Of a DNA stretch of 64,000 nt, positions 25,556 to 38,047 are shown piece after piece (the first letter of the stretch is position 1; the number at the start of each line of letters is the position of its first letter). The translations under genes and the position numbers were made by a program. Under the pieces are notes generated by a model that was given only the letters and a program-made list of their open reading frames with translations, was not told the DNA's origin and searched no databases. The stretch is taken from positions 76,215 through 140,214 of the forward strand of contig VWZF01005124.1 of the NCBI GenBank assembly GCA_013396755.1. The letters are read 5' to 3'. This stretch comes from Sclerurus mexicanus (lineage: Eukaryota > Chordata > Aves > Passeriformes > Furnariidae).

Positions 25556-27920
25556 GTAAGCCCTATTCTACCAGGGAGGGTCGGGTTTTGTCAGGTTTCT
25601 CTGGATTGCTTAATGGAAAAGCAGAAAAAAGTTATGAAATTAAGAATGTGGGCAGATCCTTCCTTTGGTATGGTGTACTCTATATATTATGACAGCTCAC
25701 TTTTTGTCTTAGTCTTGAGAAAATTTGCTATTACAATAAATAAGTGACCTCTCTTATCCGCAGAGAGCTTCTGAGCAGGGAGCATTAGTTGCCTTTTTTC
25801 ACACAAATTTACGCTATACTATCAGAATTTCTATTCTCGTCCAATAAATTCCCCACCTTTTATAGACTAATGTTACGTAAAGGTTAAGGTAAAATATAAT
25901 GAAAGTATCAGTAAGGTACCCTCTTTTTCAAGGCAGGTTAGTGAAAACTAGCAATAGTTAACGTTTTTAACTCTTTTTTCAAGTGATAACCCAGGTATAC
26001 ATAGGTGCATAATGTGTGCTGCAAGTAAGTGTTACTAACTTGTTACCATTTGTGCTGTGTTGTCAAAAAATCTATCATTTCCTTAAAGTATCAAAAATAG
26101 CATAAAATGTTTATTTTTGTTCCCTCTCTTGAGCATCCAACAAAATTTCAACAGAATGGATTTATATCCTAAATTCATTGGATTAACAATTCTGAAAATT
26201 ACTAGAATATTTGAATGTAACACATTGTTACTGACTTTCTCCTGAAAGATTTTGCTAAAATATAGTGACGGTTCTTCCTTGTACTCATACACATTTCCTA
26301 GTTACACTTTCAGTCATTATTTAACGTATCAAAACTTGATGCTCTGACTTTTTCTTCCAAAAAATTGAATACATAGAGGAATAAAGAATTTGCTTCTCCA
26401 GTAAACCCCTTTCTTGCAACATATATATTGATTTCATAACTGAAAAAAAACACTTGATTAAAGTGTTAAAAAGTAGAGCTTTTCTTCAGCTTCCATAATA
26501 GCTAGTGCTGATGAAATACATAAATCTGCCACCCTCTAGTTAGCACTTTCCTAGTTTTCTAAATAAACACAGTGAAAACTCATTAAGGAAAACTGTAGCA
26601 AATATAATATGAGAATAAAGACATACTTAATGTTGCTGCTATAGGTTTTGTCTACTGCTTTCTCCAATTAATCAAATTTATCACAAAAAAAAAAAAAGGC
26701 GCTGTGTACTTTTGTGTTTTGTCCCCCTTCATTCCCAATAGACAGAGAGCTGAAGCACCCAGAGTTGAGTTGCATCCTGTAGTTCATTATATCCTAGGTG
26801 GAAACAGGACCAGTATTCAACAGTCCCCCCAAAAATTCTCTCCAGAATCAGCTGATAAAGTTGCAGTCTTTTGTCAATTCATACAAAATTCAGTCCCACA
26901 GCTCAGGAAATGTCTCATTTTGTTACAAGGGGTGTTGAATTTCTAAAGCTCAGTGTTGAAATTGGTGATTTCAAGTTTCAACTACAATAATGTGCAACTT
27001 GACAAAAAAACCTTTCTAGATGAGTTTGGCTCGATAGCTGTCACTTGTCACTTTCACTTCTTAAAACTTTCAGTGTAGGCAGTGGTACTTGGCTTCCTTT
27101 GCTGTTTTCCCTTCCTTTCTGCTCCATTTTTTCAAAAGAAATGAAATCTAAAACAGCAGCCAACTTTCTAAAGCAACGAAGTAACTGAACGTATTTTTAC
27201 ACTTAAGACTTCTAAGTATTGTTATTTTTACCTCATTTATTAACACAGTACTTCTAAAATTAATAATTAAGTCTGATCAGTGTCAATCATTAACTACTTA
27301 AAGCTAATGTTACTTATGTTTTAAAAAGGTGAATATAAATAACTCAAAAGAATATAGACTAAAGACATGAGAATGTATCTTACCACACTCTTCACTGAAA
27401 AAGCGTTCCTGTTCTCTTCATAAAGCAATGTCAAAATGTGTGTATGTGAATCAGGTATGACAAATGTGGTTATACAAGGAAAGTAAGATATCGAAAGGCA
27501 GCCAATGTTGGGGAAAATTGTCCCTGAGTAGTGGCAGAATACATTCATGATGAGGTCAATTTAAAATTAGCCTTGAAAGACAACTCTCATGAACAGTGGT
27601 GCTGCAGTGCTTTAAAAATATGTGGAATAAGCATCTGATTATAAACAGATTTTTTTAATCTTTCTTTTAGGAAAACCATTTTTCTTTCAAAATGTAGTGC
27701 CAGAAGCCTTGTGATAAGGAGAAGGCAGCACAAGTAACATCACTATTCTCAAGCACCATCCAATGATACCAACTGACTTTTGTCTGAAGGAAAAGCAGTG
27801 GGCCAAATCATTTGGGTCCAGTAATTTCTCCAGATGCTCCACTACATATTTAAAACTGTTTGTTTTATTGCTGCTGGGGCTTTTTGTGTTTTTGCTTGTT
27901 TGCTTTGTTTCGTTTCTTTT

Positions 27921-27982
27921 TGTTTATATATATAAATATGTATGTATATGTATATATAAATATGCATGTATGTATATATATT
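27921..27982. repeat. TA/TATG-rich simple repeat
   Basis: Alternating TATA, TATG and TGTATG units over about 60 bp; low-complexity DNA. Confidence 0.8.
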
Positions 27983-29822
27983 TAATGAGAGTTACTACTC
28001 CCCCAAAAAATGGTTGATATCTTATTTCTGAAAGTCCTCTGGCTCCATAGCTAGACCCAGGCTGAAAATAATACAATTTGCTTACATGTATATGTCTGGT
28101 ATATGGTGATTGTACCTACATGGTTTTAAGCTTCACAACATAAATGTTGTGTAACGCAACTATTTCATTACACAGTTTATCATTCTTACTTTAGACTTAA
28201 CATCTTCTGCTAATTACTTCAAAAATAACTTTTGAATTTAGTATGAAATGGAGACCTAGTCTATATTGTAGGCTTTGAAGCATGTCTTGACATTCAGCCT
28301 CCCTTCTCTCTTGGAAATATACTGAAGCATTATCAAGAATGTATTAATGCTCAAAATACCAGCAAATTATAGTAAGGCAACTCAATAGGTGGCTTACTTT
28401 ATGTCTCTGTAGCATTAAATAGACATGGACAAAGTCAAGTGACTTAAACTTTCTGGGAAGTTACTCAGTCCCTAGATCACACACCTACCTTAAAGGCCTA
28501 CTGTGACCAAAGAAACCATTCCAGTTGAACATTATAATTTTTCTGTCTTCTTAAAACACAGCAGCAAAATTTAATTTTGGTTGTAGAGCTTATTTTTTAA
28601 TTAAAGGGAAAGAATAAGAAAGTATAAATCAGCTCACATAAGACAAGGTAGGCATAAACCTGTGAACAGGACAAACCAGTCCTGACAACAAAGAACCTGT
28701 TTTTGTAAGCAACAAAAAATGAACAAAGCTGTAACAAGCTGCACACTGTCAGACTACAGCTATGACTGCAAATGTACAATCTTATTTTATCCTATGATCA
28801 GAGACTGTGTTTTCCCTTGGGACTAGTGCCTATTGCATGCACAATACATGACTAGATCCTTGCCAGTGGAAGGTATTTGAAACAGGATTCCAGTTTCTGA
28901 AACAGCTAATTAGTCACCATGAACTAAACACAATCTGAAATTAATGTAAATCATTTTGACACTCAAGTACCTACTGTTAGGTGTGGAAAATAGTGTTGCT
29001 TTTTCTTTATCGATAATGAGTATCCTATAATCGGATACAAGCATTTTTGAAGCCTCTCATCTGAGCCAGTAATTGATAACTTTATATTTCTTTTTTTTTA
29101 TTTTATGGTCCATATACTTTTTTATTTTTCCTTTTATCCACACTGGGCATGGAAGGTGTTACTTTTTTTCTCCTGTTCCACTGTGTGTTTGACATGATCA
29201 TAATCAAGACCAATCTTGCTGTCAGTAACTTCAGCTTGCTATTTATCTTATCTGGATGCTGTTATATATAAAAAGTTTGAACTGTTCAATTGCCTATGTA
29301 TGCACATAAAACAGAAGGCAATTTTATGAATGGATCACTTAGGACTTCATTCTCTGACTGGTGGTTAAGAAAAAGTACTCTTAATGATTTGTTGTTGTTG
29401 TTGTAGTTGTTTTGCTTAGTTTTTTTTTTATTTTTTTACTTTTCTCTTTTTAACTTATATAATGATAAAGAAAATGAATAGCCAAACACCTAAAATTGTC
29501 CTAAAATTGCTAAGTATCTTTCAGATTATTCACAGTCTAGATGTCTATATGTTAATGTAAATACCCTAAAACAGAATTCTGTTGTATGCTTATGTGATGT
29601 CCTACCCTGAAGGGGAAGGAAGCTTCTATGATTTTGAATGCTTATCATTGAAAAGAATGACAAAAGTCAGTGGGTTCACAAACAATCAGAAAATGCTATT
29701 AGTAAATTAAACACCCTGTATGGAAATTTGTATGTTAGCACTGACATACAACAGCATACAACCGTGGGTTTGGGATAAAGTGGTAGGGTGAAGGAGAAGA
29801 GATAAAGGAAGAGATTAATTAA

Positions 29823-29866
29823 GGAAGAGGAGAGAGAAAGAAAGAGAGAAAGAAAGAGAGAAGAGA
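29823..29866. repeat. (GAAA/GAGA)n purine tract
   Basis: A GAGA/GAAA run, including two copies of GAGAGAAAGAAA, directly abuts the LTR-like module that begins near 29,874. Confidence 0.85.
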
Positions 29867-29873
29867 TCACCAA

Positions 29874-29987
29874 TCCTGGTTCCAGCATCAGTTCAGCTGA
29901 TGGGACATCATTCCTGGTTTCAGAGTTGATCCAGGTGATGGGAAGTTAATCCTGGTTTCACTGTTGATCCAACTGTGTCAGTATGGC
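29874..29987 (+). repeat. Three tandem 38-bp direct repeats
   Basis: Unit starts are at 29,874, 29,912 and 29,950, each TCCTGGTT. Units 1 and 2 also share GTGATGGGA/CTGATGGGA at the same offset, and units 2 and 3 share TCCTGGTTTCA and GTTGATCCA. Constant spacing without indels suggests preserved length. Confidence 0.8.
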
Positions 29988-30184
29988 CAATGGGATTTCC
30001 AGGGTCCTGGGAGGCCCTTCCCAGACTTGGTGGGGGGTACTTTTTCGTAGTTAGGTCTTCCCCACCCTGAAGATACATTTCTTTCTATATAAATTAGCTG
30101 CCATGTACAGCCCATTTTTCAAACTTTTCTTGTAATCAACCAGAGGGCTTCAGGGGTCTTTCGTGGTCTTGATTCCCCTCTACA
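29874..30184 (+). mobile_element. LTR-like module with three 38-bp U3 repeats
   Basis: Three direct repeats of exactly 38 bp start with TCCTGGTT at 29,874, 29,912 and 29,950; each also carries a GTTGATCC- or GTTCAGCTG-like core. They are followed by GGCCAATGGG (CCAAT box near 29,986), a TATATAAA box at 30,086-30,093, and a T-rich and then CT-rich stretch ending CCCCTCTACA at 30,184. Upstream direct repeats, CCAAT and TATA spaced like this form the classic arrangement of a retroviral U3 enhancer and promoter. I cannot name the family, find a primer-binding site or fix a target-site duplication. A cellular promoter is possible but less likely. Confidence 0.45.
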
Positions 30185-32150
30185 GTCTATGATCACTAGT
30201 GCTGTACTGTGTTGTGCTTATCTCCAGGAGCTACAACAAGGATGTGTGTCCCAGAAAAGTGGTGCCCTACCTGCACATGGCCCGCTTCTCAAGTCACAGC
30301 TTTTTCTTTCTCACAGTGTGCTAATACCAACATCCTTGGTTATCACCACCAATTGTCGCCTGTTACTACCAACAGCCCTTGGCTGGCTCTACAGTCATCC
30401 AGCTATCAGTGTTTAAGACATACATATTACCCCCTATCTTCTGGGACTCTACAATCTTACCAATTATGCTGATACTGAAATGTAACAAGTAGAATATGAT
30501 ACTGATGTATAAAACTGTTTGCACCGCCTGTGATGAAAATATGCAGACATTGTTAAAGCAAAACCTGAAGTTTCTCATCTGCCATAGCAGGATTTAGAAG
30601 TTTTTGACACAAAGGTAACAGAAAGAAAATAGCATGTCAGTACTGGGCGCTCCCAAATAAAATTCTATTTTTTGCTGCAACAAAGTTTTACTTCATTGAA
30701 CTGCAAGTATGAGTTAGGGTGAACAGTCTATTACTCTTTCTAGGAAGCCTGTAATGAAGTCTTGATTAACCTGAAATAGAGGAATTTTCTTTCACATAAT
30801 GGATAGATTTCAAAATTAGCTAGATTCACCCTTTATGGCTGCAACATTATGGAAATTTCTTTTTCTCCATTCTTAGTAAACAAGTCATGAGCAGTCAATG
30901 AGTGCCTCTGCACTCACTGAATCAAACCAGTTCTCTCATAACTTTGCCAAAGGGGTACTTCAGATCAGGGGCAGTGTGCAACAACCACTTTTGCTGGCCT
31001 TCTTAGTCTGTAGTCATGACAGACAGAATTGCTGGGTTGCAGGTGTTACTGTAAAGCAAAGAAGAGGTAGTAAGAGTTTTACTTGAAGCATCATCCAATT
31101 CTCCAGCTCAGTGGTCTCAATTCCCATGTCCCCAGGGCAATGCAGCAGGCAGTCAGTTTCCCTATGCGCTTTTGACAAATGCAGAAACTATGACACTGTG
31201 TGCTTCATTCAGCTGCAATTTAGAGCATCCATGTTTTCTCTTACCAACTCCGAGGTTAACCTATTAAAATTAGGAATAATGAAATGAGAAATTGGAGGAG
31301 GCAAGGCAGAGGAATCAGGTGAGCTTACAAACTTCCAAACACTGTCACAAAATTGGAGCAAAATTATTTCTTGAGCTAACATCCATGTTTTACTGTTATT
31401 CAGATCTTTGCCACCTCCAAGGGTTTCGTCTTGTTCTTGAACAGCCAAATCTGAACATTTGCTGTCTTGACATGGCCTGGACTTTCTTGATTTGTTCACA
31501 AAGCACGTATTGGTACGTAATAGGGATTTGTCAGTTAATAGAGTTGTGGTATCAATCTGCTGGTTTATGGAAGGGAGAAGTACCCAACTCAGTTTCCATT
31601 TATAAACAAGGCAAGCCAGTGGCAGTCTCTACAAATCCAACAAGACACATAACAACTTATGTTTAGTTATTCATAAAGAAAGTAATTTGAGAAAACTGGA
31701 CATAATGTGCTAAGTTAGGCAGCTGACAAAAATGGTTTATATAGCTCTTCCTTTTGTTAGTCAAGAAATCAATGGGTTTTTAAAACATCAAGTAAGAAAC
31801 AATGTTCCTCTTGGCAAGGAAAAACTTGAGCATGCACAACATGATGTTCATCTTATCTCATTCTCTCCTTCAAATCTGTTATGGAATACTGGGATTACCA
31901 GTGTACACCAACCCAAGATTATACTGTTTTTCATGACAGAATTTTAAACATGCTGCTCCACTGAAGAGAAACAGTGTTATTCTGGCTTCAGGATGAAGAT
32001 GCCAGGGCTCTTGTACCGTGTCCTTGAGGGATTTACCAATTTATTTAAGGAATCTGTATTTTAACAGCTTAAGTACTCAGTCTATCAAGAATACATATAC
32101 CACGGAACAAATACTTTCATAGTCATTCCACAAAACACACAAAGAGAAGA
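30185..32150. other. Unclassified sequence, possible old repeat remnants
   Basis: Composition is more balanced than typical for the window, especially 30,190-30,420 and 30,900-31,650. The first part could be internal or flanking DNA of the LTR-like module. A plus-strand frame of 124 codons at 31,292-31,666 and an overlapping minus-strand frame of 96 codons show no domain I recognise, so no gene is called. Confidence 0.4.
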
Positions 32151-32178
32151 GTTTTGCTTTTGTTTAAATGTCTTTATT
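32129..32178 (-). promoter_or_regulatory. Candidate polyadenylation site on minus strand
   Basis: On the minus strand an AATAAA hexamer (32,178 down to 32,173) is followed after about 30 bases by a GT-rich element, TTTGTGTGTTTTGTGG (32,145 to 32,130). This is the layout of a strong vertebrate cleavage and polyadenylation site, with cleavage expected near 32,150-32,160. A second minus-strand AATAAA lies upstream at 32,357-32,352. AATAAA alone is common in AT-rich DNA; the GT-rich element in the right place makes this one stand out. Confidence 0.4.
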
Positions 32179-34000
32179 GTTCTTGAACAGATTCATAAAG
32201 AAAACCACTGAATCAAGTGGTTATAATACATAAACATGTTCACACTAAATAGTTTGACCTGTCCTGCCTACAGCTCAAGCTGTTTTTCAGAATCACATTT
32301 TAAAATTCAGTCAACCTTTAACTGTAAACAAGTCTAGAAATACTTTAGAAATTTATTTCACAATTACATAAAAAGAAGATATAAATAACATTTGAATACA
32401 GTTACATCAGTCTACAATTTAAACTGAGCTGCAAAAAAAATACTTTAAAATTTTCAAAGGCTGAAGCTTTTGGTCTGGTATTAGTTCACCCTTGCATTCT
32501 CACTGATATTCCTAATTTTTCGTGAAAAATTCAGGATAAGGACTTTCATGTGATAAACTCTGAATGCTTATCTGCACTCAAAAGCTGTAGGAGGTTATTT
32601 TGTTCTGTTTCTCCTTTGAAGATGTAATATTACAATTTCACAGAAGGTGAAGATTTTAGAACAGAATTTCCTCTCCTTACAGTTTCACTTTACCCTGATA
32701 GATGATGTACAATTTATACTACGTTGTAATGTTGAATTAGAACATTGATTTCCCTGAGATATACACAATCAGATAAATTTAGTAACAGCTAAAGTTAGTA
32801 GCAATGTGTCTTTTGGAGTCAGCACAGAAAAGAAAAGCCACGTGGAGGATTCTAAATGGCAAGAACCATTGACACAAATTCTTTTTTTTTCCTCAATATT
32901 TTGAGAAAGATGGTGTTTTACTTGAGCAGAATATCTGTGATAAGAGGTAATGGATACCCTCGTTATTCCAGATAATGTATTGTTGAAATTCTTTAGGTAA
33001 CTTAGCCTGTCTATTTTCACTGTACAAAAGCATTTTTTAAGTCCATTCTTCCAGAATTTGGTTATGGTTTCACATCATCATTTGTGTGAATGGTTTCACC
33101 TGAACTTAGATGTCAAATTTCTTCTAAAGAATTAGCTTGCAGTCCTTCAGTCTCCATATGACTCCCAGAGTACTTAAGGACAAGTATATTCTTAGATTCT
33201 CAGGTACATCAACAGCAACCATGAATGCCAAAAGGGACTAACATTGTAATATCTGTCATTAATCAGTTTTGTGTAGTACAGACTGTTGTTTAATGTGGAA
33301 CATTCTTAGCACTCACCTTTTATTCATTTACATAGAGCACACCCCTTCCAATTTATTTACGTGCCAGCTACAGCTATAGAATACAGATATCATTACTGTT
33401 ACAAAGTTATCTAGAGTGAGCTTTTTAAAAACCCTCTTATTTGAGGTTGCAATATGACAAAAATAAGCACCTTTGATGACAACATCTGTTAAGGCATGTA
33501 AGAGGATCATACAATCAGTCCTCAGTAGACCACAAGTCATATATTGTTACAGCATCAATAAAACTGGAACAGTCCAATAAGAAGACATATCCTATATCCT
33601 TAGAGCACAGGTAGCATTTCTTGACCTAACAGTAGGAAATGCCTGTAGTCCTCTTCTGTTTAAATACCAGACTGAAGAAGTCAGCCAACAGCCAAAAGAT
33701 AAAAAATCCAAAACTCCATCAGATTTCAAGTGGAGAGAAGGTATGATTCTCTATGCTGTGCAGAGAACTATCTCTCACCTTCTCTTCGTATGCTTCTGCT
33801 TTTTAAACCTTTAGTATCTTGGTTTCCTGAATCCAGAGTTCCCTTAGTTCAATAATGAATTATAATACATAATGAAACAAAGCAAAGACAAACCAAAAAT
33901 AAGCTCTTGACAAAACAGTAAAGAAAGACATATAAATATTTTAAATAAAAGCCTAGGTAAACCTACTTAGCACACAATGCAGAGGAGCATTTCTGTTACT
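32160..34000 (-). other. Possible 3' UTR of a minus-strand transcript
   Basis: Upstream (minus-strand sense) of the candidate poly(A) site, the sequence lacks recognised transposons and has few homopolymers. Read in reverse it has the look of a vertebrate 3' UTR. I could not identify a last coding exon: minus-strand frames here and up to about 39.6 kb are at most about 80 codons (116 for one spanning a contig join) and unrecognisable. The transcript may be non-coding, or the coding exons may lie beyond a misassembled stretch at 36-39 kb. The upstream limit is arbitrary. Confidence 0.25.
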
Positions 34001-36096
34001 TCTATTGCAACAAAAATCACAAAATCTGAGCAATAGATTGTCCAGAGGCAAACAAAAGTCATATCATTTAATACATACTTAGTGGATACCTATTTTATGT
34101 TGCTATTATGTATTTTAATGTGATAATATAGTTGGATTATAGCCCTAATGGTTTTGTATGTCTCCATGATGGTTTCAATAAATATAATATTATATTTTTA
34201 AGACATACAACCCTTCTGGTGCCGTAACCAAATTTCCCAAAATGTAATTTATGAGTCCAAACTTCTTTATTTTTCTTAGTGCAAAAATAAGACTTTCTTA
34301 TTAACCAACAGTAACTTAAGTGAGCCTGATGAATCTGGTCTATTTTCCAACATCTATTTCTTCTTTAACACAAATGCACCACATATACAGAGAGAGGTAC
34401 CATAACAAGATTCAAGTCTTGGATCAATATTTTACTTGCAAACCAGCTTTTTTTTTATGTGTTTTTGCCTTCTGTTCTGTTGCCATTGCTCCATTTGAAG
34501 TTCTCACACTCCTAACCTTCCTCAGGTGTTCAAGAGGGCTAATGCAAGTATTCTGGAACAAAAAAAATAACAAAAAACAACCACAACAGAAAAAAAAATT
34601 AAAAAGAAAACCAAAATCACTAAGTTTTAATTTACGCTGGTGGCTTGAGTAAACTTGGTTGATTTTTGTCTGGAACAGAGTAGGGTGAGCTCATGCACCT
34701 CGCCCAGAGTAAAAGATGTCAAAACAGTACTCTTCAGCTTATGAGGTGCAATGAGCAACTGGAGATAGAAATGAAAGGACAGTAAAGATCTGCCTGTCGC
34801 CTCTGTCTCAGCAGACAATAAAACTCTGTTTGCTTAGCGATAGAAGATCAATACTGGTTTCCACAGCTTAGCTTCATTTTAGTGTGGCCCAGCTATATAC
34901 CACCTGATCTATAGACTTGATCGTGATTTTATTTTGTCAGAACACTAATTTCACCATAGTGATTGTTTCTTTAGTTATTCTTAATTTGATACCTCTACTT
35001 GCCAGGAAGTCCTGCAGACCAAAGATGAAGCACATTTATGTTCCAAAAAGCGTCCAGTGCTGCTGCTCAAATGATCTCCTACACAACAAGTTAATTATCT
35101 TATTCTGTGTGAGCATAATATTCACACTCCAATAAGAACAGAAATCCATACTGAGGAAAAAGTAGTCAGGCTTCCTATCACCCTTTGTGATGTGTTGGTA
35201 AGAAAAGATCCAGCTGCAGTAAGCTGGTAATCCCCTCCTCTTATGCAATAAGGGAATACAGATGCATCAAGGCTTAAAGGGATCATGAAGTTTCCTAGTT
35301 TTTCTTTCTTTAGAAATTTTTTAATTGATCTAAATTATTTCTTATTTGATAAAGTGTGGAGTTGTACCTATGTGTTTCTACAGATACTCGGAAATAGAAT
35401 CAATTCAGAGTACACATTTAGCCCTTCACAAAAAGGAAGCTCTAATCAGGTATTTTCTTAATAGTTTCTTACTGTATTACAATCATTAATTTAATTTAAA
35501 AAATAAAATAAAATGAAGCAGTAGGCTATGTGATCAACAATTAATGGAAAATTGAGCACAGTTTTATCGTCTTAACCAGAGTGATTTTTTAAAAAGGAAG
35601 TCAGCAGTGTATACACACTGAAACTTGAGTAAAATTGATGAAGCACAATTACTTTTCTAAACTAAAATGGAAAAATGAAAAAAAAGTTCTGATTAAGGCC
35701 AAAATGAGAGTGACAAGCTATGAACATCCTCTTTGAAAGGGCCTTCTTCCACAAAGCTCATCAGCACTATAGCAAACAGCTAGAGAGAGGCCATGGCCTT
35801 GTTGGGAAGAACTATTAGGTCTCTCAGTTTTAATGTAAGCAATATATTCTCACATGAATGGAAATTATTCTTATTTTGACATGTCACTTAGTTTTACTAG
35901 ACTGAGAACATCAGCGATCCTAGCAATAGGATGACTGAAATCCTGAAACTGTTTGCCAGGTTTTCTACTAGAAAATTAATCTTACCAACTCCTCAAAAAT
36001 AAAATCAATCTCTCAAAATTGCTAAGGTTCCCTGCCGAAGAAAAGTCATGATTACTTTGATAGGGATGCTGTGATGATATAGTGGGAAAAAAAAAA
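34001..36096. other. AT-rich unique DNA, no gene seen
   Basis: No coding exon or mobile element is recognised. Poly(A)/(CAAA)-type low complexity occurs at 34,558-34,615. Confidence 0.5.
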
Positions 36097-36459
36097 AAAG
36101 AATTATAGCTCATCACATCTCACAGTTTAAAGCCACTCTTAACAAAATGAGAAATAAACACCTGAAGGATCAAAACAGACTTGGAGACAGATCCCTGCCT
36201 CAGTATAGGAGGTCTGTGATCCACTTATACACAACCTAAATTGTCAATATAGAATTTAATCAGCTTATAGAACACTGAGCAAATTCTCTCAGCTAGAGTT
36301 TGGATCAAAAATTGATAGGACATATTTTCAAATATGTAAGAAAAGTTATTTTATGCATGAGAAGGAATGATCAATTTCTGCATATTTCCATATTTTCAAA
36401 CAAAACACCGCTATAAGTAAGTAGATTACACAGTTGTGAAAAAGGTATTATATGCCTAT
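36097..36459 (+). repeat. Duplicated block A, copy 1 (likely contig overlap)
   Basis: This 363-bp block recurs at 37,370-37,732 at a constant offset of 1,273 bp, with no difference that I could see. Copy 1 ends exactly at the single N at 36,460, and copy 2 begins right after the single N at 37,369. Copy 2 also starts inside what is a long A run in copy 1, a usual place for contigs to break. Confidence 0.93.
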
Positions 36460-36460
36460 N
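36460..36460. other. Single-N contig join
   Basis: One N between the end of block A copy 1 and unrelated sequence. It marks a scaffold join of unknown true size. Confidence 0.95.
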
Positions 36461-36635
36461 GCCACCATTCATATCATGTTTCTGCACTGTAAAGTTCTTC
36501 ATAGTTCTTCTGGGTATGTATATTTACACTACCTCTCTGGTTTGTACAGAAGACAGCTGGAGTTCAGCTGAAACCGCATGAGCCTGAGACTATGTTGTAA
36601 CTGCTTAGTTTACAGAAAGGAAAAAAAAAATAAAA

Positions 36636-37368
36636 CAAGCCCAAAACAAAGCTGCACAGTCTGTGAGTTTATTCCTATGACCACAGGTCCAAACAACTAT
36701 AACAGAGGAAGCAAGATGTCATTTCACCACCAGAAATATTTCTCACTAACTTCTGAACTCATTCATCCCTCCTCCACAAAACAAATGTGTCTCAGCATTT
36801 AGATAGCAGACTGAGTTTGAAAAGCTAGCAGTTGGAGGATAGGAGAGGAAGACAAGGAGTAGGGATAGAATAAAAACCATATTTTGACTTGAACAAGGAA
36901 AATCAGTACAGGAAAACAATTACAGAATCCAATAGCCTTATTAAAAGCATTTCTGTTAAAATGACTGCATTTTGAATTAGACTTCTAAGAGAATTTTTAA
37001 GTAAACTATAATATGCCATATATTTTTAAACAGAAGGAAATTGGCAAACAATTTTCAGTTGTCAAAGCTTTTATTTAGTTATCAACACGTGAATTAAATT
37101 TCACCTTTTTTTTCAGTCACACTGTGACAGTAACTTAACAGAACATAGTAGTTCACTTTCTTCTTACTCAGCACTAGCCTGACACAATGTAGTATAAAAA
37201 CTAGACAATAAAAACAACAAATAAAATAAATTACTGCATACCAGTAATCATTATAACTTTCACTGCCTGCTAACACAAGAAAAATAGCAGTAAAGGTATA
37301 TATGTAACAATACAGTGAATCATTTCCGAATTGCAGTTTTATCTTCCAGACAAAAAGTCTTCAAAGCT
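36636..37368 (+). repeat. Duplicated block B, copy 1 (likely contig overlap)
   Basis: This 733-bp block recurs at 38,048-38,780 at a constant offset of 1,412 bp with no difference seen. Copy 1 ends exactly at the N at 37,369 and copy 2 starts exactly after the N at 38,047. Confidence 0.93.
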
Positions 37369-37369
37369 N
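37369..37369. other. Single-N contig join
   Basis: One N separating the end of block B copy 1 from the start of block A copy 2. Confidence 0.95.
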
Positions 37370-37732
37370 AAAGAATTATAGCTCATCACATCTCACAGTT
37401 TAAAGCCACTCTTAACAAAATGAGAAATAAACACCTGAAGGATCAAAACAGACTTGGAGACAGATCCCTGCCTCAGTATAGGAGGTCTGTGATCCACTTA
37501 TACACAACCTAAATTGTCAATATAGAATTTAATCAGCTTATAGAACACTGAGCAAATTCTCTCAGCTAGAGTTTGGATCAAAAATTGATAGGACATATTT
37601 TCAAATATGTAAGAAAAGTTATTTTATGCATGAGAAGGAATGATCAATTTCTGCATATTTCCATATTTTCAAACAAAACACCGCTATAAGTAAGTAGATT
37701 ACACAGTTGTGAAAAAGGTATTATATGCCTAT
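37370..37732 (+). repeat. Duplicated block A, copy 2
   Basis: Second copy of the 363-bp block at 36,097-36,459. After it the sequence continues into a segment (37,733-38,046) found only once, which is the probable true continuation of the DNA interrupted at 36,460. Confidence 0.93.
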
Positions 37733-38046
37733 CCCATTGAGGAACAAAAATAGCTTCTTAGGCTACTATTTTGAAAGTGATTCTAAAGATGGCTGTTTCC
37801 ATCTCAATTACAGTCAGAACTAGTGGGTATACTTGGGGGTTGAAGGAACCCTTCATATGTCCCAAATACACTTGTGAGCTCTGAACCTCCAGCTGACAGT
37901 AGTTTGCATAGACTAGGATTTGAAGCAGTCTGGCAGTACAGATAAGCATATCTATATGATATAATACATGGCAGGCCAAGCAGTTTCTTGGGAAAAGCAT
38001 ACGGATGAAAACAGACCATTTAGAGGAAGGAAGGAATTCAGAAGGA

Positions 38047-38047
38047 N
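38047..38047. other. Single-N contig join
   Basis: One N after a purine-rich contig end (GGAAGGAAGGAATTCAGAAGGA, 38,025-38,046) and before block B copy 2. Confidence 0.95.

Larger units (their letters stand above)
23156..29822. other. AT-rich unique DNA, no gene supported
   Basis: Mostly unique AT-rich sequence with simple repeats: (TTTG)n at 23,656-23,682, (CAAA)n at 24,473-24,489, and TA/TATG-rich DNA at 27,921-27,982. One weak exon-like segment at 25,447-25,555 is listed separately. No mobile element is recognised. Confidence 0.55.

Noticed and set aside
31209..31666. Overlapping 96-codon minus and 124-codon plus frames
   Set aside because: No recognised domain or splice signals; possibly an old repeat, but not enough to call a gene.
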